Shown: piece by piece, positions 6,889 through 10,924 of the stretch
How the letters are laid out: every line of letters begins with the position of its first letter
Position numbering within the stretch: the stretch's first letter is position 1
From: Planctomycetota bacterium
GTDB lineage: Bacteria; Planctomycetota; Brocadiia; Brocadiales; Brocadiaceae
NCBI GenBank assembly: GCA_023261465.1
Contig: JAHFOW010000090.1
Location: forward strand, 437 to 11,360
Length of the DNA stretch: 10,924 nt
Direction: 5' to 3'
The notes under the pieces: model-generated
What the model was told of the DNA's origin: nothing
The model's input: the letters and a program-made list of their open reading frames with translations, nothing else
Database searches by the model: none
Made by a program: the position numbers and the translations under genes

Positions 6889-7692
6889 TCATAGAAAAAT
6901 GCCCAACAAAAAAACAAGTTCAGCAACTTCATTGGTAAACCCAAGAGTATCGCCTGTCATTCCGCCGATTTTCTTTTTAATATACCAAATTACTGTGAGA
7001 GTAAATATAACAATTATGGCAAATATTCCAAATCCCTTCAGACCATAAAAAAACCAGAGCAGGCAGAGGGGTAATGGTGTTGTATAAAGTACATGTTTTA
7101 ATGTAGCGCTTTCCAGAATAAAACTTCCTGTCCCTGATAAACTCCTGGCGTACGTGGACAGTCCAGATGCGCAGACCTGTGCCCACCTGCCCATAACGGG
7201 CATAATGAGTAACGCAATACACGTGTTTACAAGACCGGGGGATAGAAAACATGAGACGCCGGGCGTACAGATGCTAAACGTTGAGATGTTAAGTGTGGGG
7301 CGTTTTCCTATACTGTATAAACACAAATATTTTAAGCCAATCAGGCAGATCAATCCGATGGTCCCGAAGCTGCCGATACGGCTGTCCTTCATTATTTCCA
7401 GTCGTCTTTCTTTATTCCATCCTCCCCAGATACCGTCGCATGTATCGGCAAGTCCGTCAAGGTGCATTGAGCCGGTGATGGCAATATAAGCAATGAGGAT
7501 CAATCCATTGGCAACAAGATGAGGAAAAATGAAATAGAGCGGCAGATATGCAAACAACAGACATATACCAATGCAAAATCCGACGACGGGAAACCAGATG
7601 ACTAAAAGACCAGACTTCTCTGGTTTTATTTTATCTCCTCTGTCAAAGGGGATGATGGTCAGAAATTTAAGCGCCCAGAGGAAATTGTTCAT
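6889..7692 (-). CDS. cobS: Adenosylcobinamide-GDP ribazoletransferase
   Basis: CobS is an integral membrane enzyme that joins adenosylcobinamide-GDP with alpha-ribazole (phosphate) to complete the cobalamin lower loop. The 267-aa protein is strongly hydrophobic with several membrane segments (for example 31-56, 60-73, 110-126, 205-236). The conserved motifs are present: HLDGLADTCDG (77-87), ERRLEIMKDSRIG (95-107), MPVMGRWAQ (164-172) and GGMTGDTLGFTNE (243-255). Between LKYLCLYSI (120-128) and the MPVMGRW block lies a stretch of about 25 residues (roughly 129-155) that most family members lack, as far as I recall. Its DNA holds palindromes and a 9-bp near-direct repeat, suggesting an in-frame repeat insertion. 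The ATG at 7692 has no clear Shine-Dalgarno. No cobalamin riboswitch fits in the 95 bp upstream. It heads the cobS-cobU-holA run; cobT and cobC are not in the window. Confidence 0.94.
   Translation of the reverse strand: MNNFLWALKFLTIIPFDRGDKIKPEKSGLLVIWFPVVGFCIGICLLFAYLPLYFIFPHLVANGLILIAYIAITGSMHLDGLADTCDGIWGGWNKERRLEIMKDSRIGSFGTIGLICLIGLKYLCLYSIGKRPTLNISTFSICTPGVSCFLSPGLVNTCIALLIMPVMGRWAQVCASGLSTYARSLSGTGSFILESATLKHVLYTTPLPLCLLWFFYGLKGFGIFAIIVIFTLTVIWYIKKKIGGMTGDTLGFTNEVAELVFLLGIFL
7228..7308 (-). repeat. Possible in-frame repeat insertion inside cobS
   Basis: This block encodes about residues 129-155 of CobS, an unusual stretch rich in Ser, Thr, Cys and Pro. It contains the perfect palindrome ACGCC-G-GGCGT (7256-7266) and two near-direct repeats, AGATGCTAA (7269-7277) and AGATGTTAA (7284-7292), spaced by 15 bases and so in frame. 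Boundaries are approximate. That it is an inserted repeat is inferred, not shown. Confidence 0.35.
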
Positions 7693-7728
7693 ATTTACAG
7701 AAAAATCTTTTTATGGTATAAATTTAGG

Positions 7729-7757
7729 TTAAGAAATTAAACCTTATTAATTATAAC
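7729..7757 (+). promoter_or_regulatory. Putative promoter of the plus-strand exported-protein gene
   Basis: TTAAGA (7729-7734) and TATAAC (7752-7757) are separated by 17 bp and lie about 30 bp before the ATG at 7788. The region is very AT-rich, so chance matches are common. The cobS promoter must lie in the same 95-bp divergent gap. Confidence 0.3.
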
Positions 7758-7787
7758 TTATTTACTCCATAAAATATCCATAAATTA

Positions 7788-8399
7788 ATGTTCCGTTTTT
7801 TATACATCTTCCTTATTGGTTTCTGTTGTTTCTTATCTTTTGTGTCATGTTATGCAGAATCAGATGTAAAGAACCATGTCCAGGAAGTTATTAATTCCAG
7901 CACCATTACAAGGGTACAAAAGCCTCTGATAGTACACTCGGACAGAAAGACCCTGGAATATTTCATAGAACATGTGGAAGAAATTATCAAACATGGGAGA
8001 GATTTCAAAAAAGGTGAATTACTCTTAGAGCCCAAAGGGAATGGACGCTATGGCATACAAATACCGTCAAAAAATATTACCGGAGAGTTTGCACTGATGG
8101 AACAGACACTAGACAAAGCAACATACATGGGACAGGGGAACGCCCGCTCGTTCTTAAGCTTCTCAGGCACTATTGTACTTCAGGTCAATTATACAACTGA
8201 ACATGACGAAAAAGGCAACTACGAAGACGTAAGAACGGCAGTTTACTTAAAATTTGACAATGCCTTCTTTGCCATTCTTACCAGAGCGGTAAGCCCTATT
8301 CTCATCCCCAAACTCGACAAGCTTATCGCCCAATTTTCGAACAAGACTAAAAATGTTATAGAGTCGGCTTACACAAACAAGGAATGGACTCAAAGATGA
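7788..8399 (+). CDS. Exported protein of unknown function
   Basis: A 203-aa protein I do not recognise. The N-terminus is a clear signal peptide: a short basic start, a hydrophobic core (residues 4-19) and SCYAES, with probable cleavage after Ala23. Cys21 in FVSC could be a lipobox, but Phe at -3 is a poor fit, so a soluble periplasmic product is preferred. The mature part is mixed: a charged helix-like region (53-78), then beta-like stretches (79-152), then a helical C-terminal end around FFAILTRAVSPILIPKLDKL (160-179). No further membrane helix is evident and no catalytic motif can be named. No Shine-Dalgarno is visible before the ATG. It is the only plus-strand gene supported here, divergent from cobS and convergent with cysC, so it is probably transcribed alone. 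The frame is clean and the signal peptide convincing, hence a real gene. Confidence 0.75.
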   Translation: MFRFLYIFLIGFCCFLSFVSCYAESDVKNHVQEVINSSTITRVQKPLIVHSDRKTLEYFIEHVEEIIKHGRDFKKGELLLEPKGNGRYGIQIPSKNITGEFALMEQTLDKATYMGQGNARSFLSFSGTIVLQVNYTTEHDEKGNYEDVRTAVYLKFDNAFFAILTRAVSPILIPKLDKLIAQFSNKTKNVIESAYTNKEWTQR

Positions 8400-8406
8400 A
8401 CATGTG

Positions 8407-8444
8407 CGATTTGCGCTTTTATCATTTTTCTCAATCTCAAATCG
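8407..8444. terminator. Weak inverted repeat between convergent genes
   Basis: CGATTTG (8407-8413) and CAAATCG (8438-8444) form a 7-bp stem with a 24-base loop in the 65-bp gap between the exported-protein gene and cysC. The place suits a bidirectional terminator, but the loop is long and no strong T-run follows on either strand. Confidence 0.25.
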
Positions 8445-8464
8445 TAATTTGTAAATAGTAACTG

Positions 8465-9091
8465 CTAGATGTACCCTAATCTCGACAGTCTTTCTTGCAC
8501 TTTTTTTTCCTCATCAGGTGTGTAAACAGGTGTAGCAGGCGTCCGGGGTTCAAGGTATCCCAACTCGTCCAGTTTTTTCAATATCTTATTAACCGACTCT
8601 TCCACCGTCTCTTTGTTTGTCTCGACGATAATCTCCGGATTGAGTGGTTCCTCATAAGGGTCAGAAACCCCGGTAAAACCCGGGATTTCACCTTTTAATG
8701 CCTTTTTATAAAGTCCTTTTACATCACGTTCAACGCATATCTCTAAAGGACATTTCACATAAACCTCAACGAAGTTTTCAATTTCCTGGCGGGCGTTCTC
8801 CCTTGCTTCACGGTAAGGGGAAATGGCTGCGGAGATACATGCTACGCCATTCCTTGTTAATAATTTACAAACAAAGGCGATTCTCTGGATATTAATATCC
8901 CTGTCCTGCTTACTAAATCCCAGATACTGGCCGAGGTTTGTTCTGGCCACATCATCATCGAGGATTTCCACATTCCTTCCGCGTTCCTGTACCTTTTTCT
9001 CCAGGAGACAAGAAATTGTTGATTTCCCTGAGCCTGATAATCCCGTAAACCAAACGGTAAACCCCTTATTCACCTTTGTGCTCTCCACCAT
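8465..9091 (-). CDS. cysC: Adenylylsulfate (APS) kinase with C-terminal tail
   Basis: APS kinase phosphorylates adenosine 5'-phosphosulfate to PAPS, the sulfate donor for sulfotransferases and a route to sulfite. The 208-aa protein has P-loop GLSGSGKST (17-25), the nucleotide-site stretch LDDDVARTNLG (44-54), LGFSKQDRDINIQRI (57-71), ISPYREARENAR (90-101) and KGLYKKALKGEIPGFTGVSD (125-144), all in family order. The family's usual DGD reads DDD here (45-47), with Gly replaced by Asp. After the kinase ends near 180 there is a tail of about 28 residues with YTPDEEKKVQERLSRLGYI (190-208), which is not part of the kinase fold. The ATG at 9091 has no visible Shine-Dalgarno. Sulfate adenylyltransferase genes are absent from the window. 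The upstream neighbour, 91 bp away on the same strand, is a phosphodiesterase, so the two may act in one process. The APS kinase family assignment is firm; the exact physiological substrate is less so. Confidence 0.9.
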   Translation of the reverse strand: MVESTKVNKGFTVWFTGLSGSGKSTISCLLEKKVQERGRNVEILDDDVARTNLGQYLGFSKQDRDINIQRIAFVCKLLTRNGVACISAAISPYREARENARQEIENFVEVYVKCPLEICVERDVKGLYKKALKGEIPGFTGVSDPYEEPLNPEIIVETNKETVEESVNKILKKLDELGYLEPRTPATPVYTPDEEKKVQERLSRLGYI

Positions 9092-9123
9092 ATATTACTA
9101 CAACGTTCAGGGACGAGCCTCGC

Positions 9124-9146
9124 GTAACCCAATCCTTCAGAATTGA
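9124..9146 (-). repeat. Dispersed hairpin repeat, copy B
   Basis: Read on the minus strand this matches copy A at 5131-5153 in 21 of 23 bases. The stem is kept: both differences from copy A leave T-G type wobble pairs in the minus-strand transcript. It lies in the 91-bp gap between the phosphodiesterase and cysC genes. Confidence 0.65.
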
Positions 9147-9182
9147 GCGCTCCAGTCCTAACCGCTGTTCAATCTCACGTTA

Positions 9183-10568
9183 TTAAATGACCTTGCCTTC
9201 CATGGTATCGGGAATCTTAACGCCCATATAGTTCAGTATCGTCGGCGCTATGTCATAGATGGTCACACCGCTATGCCGTGTTCCCTGCTGTATATAGGCA
9301 TTTTGCATGATAAAGATTCCATACTGCGAGTGGTTTGCATCGTCAGGTCCCGTATCATTCTCGCTTGCCCATATACTCTTAGTTCCCACGCTGCCAATCG
9401 AACGCCAGTCAAGGTCGCCATAGTAAACAATCAAATCCGGCGGGATACCATTGCAAACAGAGTAAATATCTTCAGGTTTAAAGACTTTTGTATGAATATT
9501 GTTGCCATTTTCATCGCGCAGGTCTTCTAACTTTTTAATCAGTTCATTTCGGATGTGTTCATAGTGGTGTTTTGTAATAATTCCCCTGGGTTCGCGACCC
9601 TTTACATTCATAAAGATACGTCCGTAGTAACCACCCTCACCCCAGACCATGGTATTTCCCCAATCAACCATGAGTTTGTTAAAAGGAGTGGATTCTGATG
9701 GATACTGTATCAATTTCAGATAACCATTCCGGATGAGCCATTCATTAATGCAGATACCACCCATCATCCTTTTCGACCCGTGGTCGGAAACGATACAGAA
9801 CATAGTATTGTTATCAAGAAGATGCAAAACTTCCCCGATCTCTTTGTCGAGATATTTATAATAATCGAGAATAGCATCATGAAATTTTGAGCCTGGCACA
9901 TATTTAGGATGCTCTTTGTCAAAATATTTCCAAAAGGCATGATGTATCCTGTCGGGTCCCATTTCCACCATCATGAAAAAATCCCAGTCTTTCGATCGGA
10001 TAAAATGACGGGTTACCTTGAACCGTTTTTCCGTCATTTTATAGATTTCTTTTAAAATGGTATCCTTGTTATCGCTCCGAAATTCATCGACATCGAGGAT
10101 ATACCCCCCGGAAATACGCTCGACTTCGTTTTTCAGTCCGGATGGATAGGTATATTCGCAGCTTGTGTCTGGCGTCATAAAGCAGGTAACCATACATCCA
10201 TTAACAGGTCTGGGTGGATATGTCATGGGCACGCCAATCACCACAACCTTTTTCCCGATTTTGGATAGAATATCCCATACCGTATCAAGAGGAATTATTT
10301 TTGAGTTGGCAAAGGCTAAGCCCTCGTAATCGTAACTTATCCGATTCCTGAACCCATATAACCCAAGTCTGCCAGGATTAGCGCTCGTCATCATAGACAT
10401 CCACGCCGGGCAGGTAATCGCAGGAATGGTGCTTTTCATGTCACCGTATATACTTCTGGAGAGTAGGCGTTTTACGTTTGGTAATTGGTCCAGCCACCGT
10501 TCAAAAAAAAGTTCAGGTGGCATTGAATCCAGCCCCAACACAAACACCTTCTTTTTATTGATTATCAT
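9183..10568 (-). CDS. Alkaline phosphatase superfamily phosphodiesterase (type I PDE/NPP-like)
   Basis: A 461-aa metal-dependent hydrolase of the type I phosphodiesterase/nucleotide pyrophosphatase family. The full two-metal set is visible: D14 in VLGLDSMP, the nucleophile T52 in IPAITCPAW, D206 and H210 in GPDRIHHAFW, D262-H263 in IVSDHGSKRM, and H413 in ANHSQYGIF. The C-terminus RHSGVTIYDIAPTILNYMGV (431-450) is typical of these enzymes. There is no signal peptide or membrane segment, so the product is probably cytoplasmic, unlike many secreted phosphatases of the superfamily. The natural substrate is unknown; nucleotide, sugar-phosphate or phospholipid-like diesters are all possible. The ATG at 10568 is preceded by GGAG with almost no spacing, an awkward ribosome site. 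No clear promoter is seen in the 218 bp upstream. Its same-strand neighbour downstream is cysC. Confidence 0.88.
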   Translation of the reverse strand: MIINKKKVFVLGLDSMPPELFFERWLDQLPNVKRLLSRSIYGDMKSTIPAITCPAWMSMMTSANPGRLGLYGFRNRISYDYEGLAFANSKIIPLDTVWDILSKIGKKVVVIGVPMTYPPRPVNGCMVTCFMTPDTSCEYTYPSGLKNEVERISGGYILDVDEFRSDNKDTILKEIYKMTEKRFKVTRHFIRSKDWDFFMMVEMGPDRIHHAFWKYFDKEHPKYVPGSKFHDAILDYYKYLDKEIGEVLHLLDNNTMFCIVSDHGSKRMMGGICINEWLIRNGYLKLIQYPSESTPFNKLMVDWGNTMVWGEGGYYGRIFMNVKGREPRGIITKHHYEHIRNELIKKLEDLRDENGNNIHTKVFKPEDIYSVCNGIPPDLIVYYGDLDWRSIGSVGTKSIWASENDTGPDDANHSQYGIFIMQNAYIQQGTRHSGVTIYDIAPTILNYMGVKIPDTMEGKVI

Positions 10569-10786
10569 ACTCCGTTGAGGACTCTCATGAAGTTAGCAGG
10601 GATGACGAATTTTCTCTTTTGTGTGTTTGTTGTGGCGAGCTATAGTATTGCCATATAAAAACTTCTTTTTTTGGGCGAGTTATTGACCTTCAAAATATTT
10701 TCTTAGTAGCCTTCATGTTCTTCGCGGTTGAAATATTTTTGGTTGTAGTTATACTGCGCCAGGAAATATTCACTTCTACAAATAAA

Positions 10787-10859
10787 AGCCCGCGATCGGA
10801 GTCGAACCGACAACCTCATCATTACGAATGACGTGCTCCGCCAATTGAGCTACGCGGGC
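10787..10859 (-). tRNA. tRNA-Thr (anticodon CGT)
   Basis: The 73-base gene folds into a full cloverleaf. The acceptor stem is GCCCGCG/CGCGGGC, the D arm GCTC/GAGC with an 8-base loop containing GG, the anticodon stem CGTCA/TGATG, and the T arm GTCGG/CCGAT with loop TTCGACT. The anticodon loop TTCGTAA gives anticodon CGT (10824-10826), reading the threonine codon ACG. The discriminator base is T and the CCA end is not encoded. No clean terminator follows. Confidence 0.96.
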
Positions 10860-10883
10860 TTATGGTCAAAAACTGAAGTTCAT

Positions 10884-10911
10884 ATTATACGGGAAAAAAA
10901 TATTTTTACAA
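10884..10911 (-). promoter_or_regulatory. Promoter of tRNA-Thr
   Basis: On the minus strand a perfect -10 box TATAAT (10884-10889) is preceded by TTGTAA (10906-10911) with a 16-bp spacer. Transcription would start near 10877, about 18 bases before the mature tRNA 5' end. This is the best sigma-70 type promoter in the window. Confidence 0.7.
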
Positions 10912-10924
10912 TAGTTTAGTTGAA

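Noticed and set aside
6855..6944. Longer N-terminus for CobU
   Set aside because: It would add 30 residues before a P-loop that normally lies at the N-terminus and would overlap the end of cobS; the ATG at 6854 fits the family.
7693..7787. Cobalamin riboswitch upstream of cobS
   Set aside because: Only 95 AT-rich bases are available and no B12-box-like or conserved core is visible.
10681..10744. AT-rich partial inverted repeat (AAAATATTTT-type pairs) between the phosphodiesterase and tRNA genes
   Set aside because: The pairing is imperfect and AT-rich and could arise by chance; no T-run or conserved loop supports a terminator.

Overview
The window is a stretch of bacterial chromosome of moderate AT content. 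Almost all genes lie on the minus strand: a run of housekeeping and cofactor genes separated by intergenic DNA full of small palindromic repeats. The proteins are bacterial in type. The mixture of these genes with many dispersed hairpin repeats resembles anammox planctomycetes (Brocadiales), but that placement is an inference from general resemblance and rests on no diagnostic gene.

Left part (1-4295). A gene-free left end carries hairpins and a C-rich/G-rich palindrome just behind mfd. It is followed by a complete mfd (transcription-repair coupling factor, about 1,099 aa) on the minus strand, with all helicase motifs present. Upstream of mfd lies about 600 bp of non-coding DNA whose core (3884-4120) is a large inverted repeat built from nested hairpins.

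Middle part (4296-7692). A translationally coupled pair encodes a MNT/AbiEii-like nucleotidyltransferase and an 83-aa partner. Next is an intergenic island with two compact repeat elements. Then comes a tight cobS-cobU-holA run, in which the last two cobalamin nucleotide-loop genes are joined by a 1-bp stop/start overlap to the gene for the DNA polymerase III delta subunit. cobS appears to contain an extra block of about 25 residues that may come from an in-frame repeat insertion.

Right part (7693-10924). The only supported plus-strand gene encodes a small exported protein of unknown function, divergent from cobS and convergent with cysC. On the minus strand follow a CysC-type adenylylsulfate kinase and a complete metal-dependent phosphodiesterase of the alkaline phosphatase superfamily, about 90 bp apart. 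No sulfate adenylyltransferase or sulfotransferase is visible in the window. The CysC protein carries a C-terminal tail of a kind I associate with phosphodiesterase/sulfatase proteins. A tRNA-Thr(CGT) gene with a near-consensus promoter closes the window.

I see no CRISPR array, intact transposase, rRNA or phage gene. The most unusual items are the cysC/phosphodiesterase pair with its tail, the nucleotidyltransferase pair, the cobS insertion, and the families of structured repeats.
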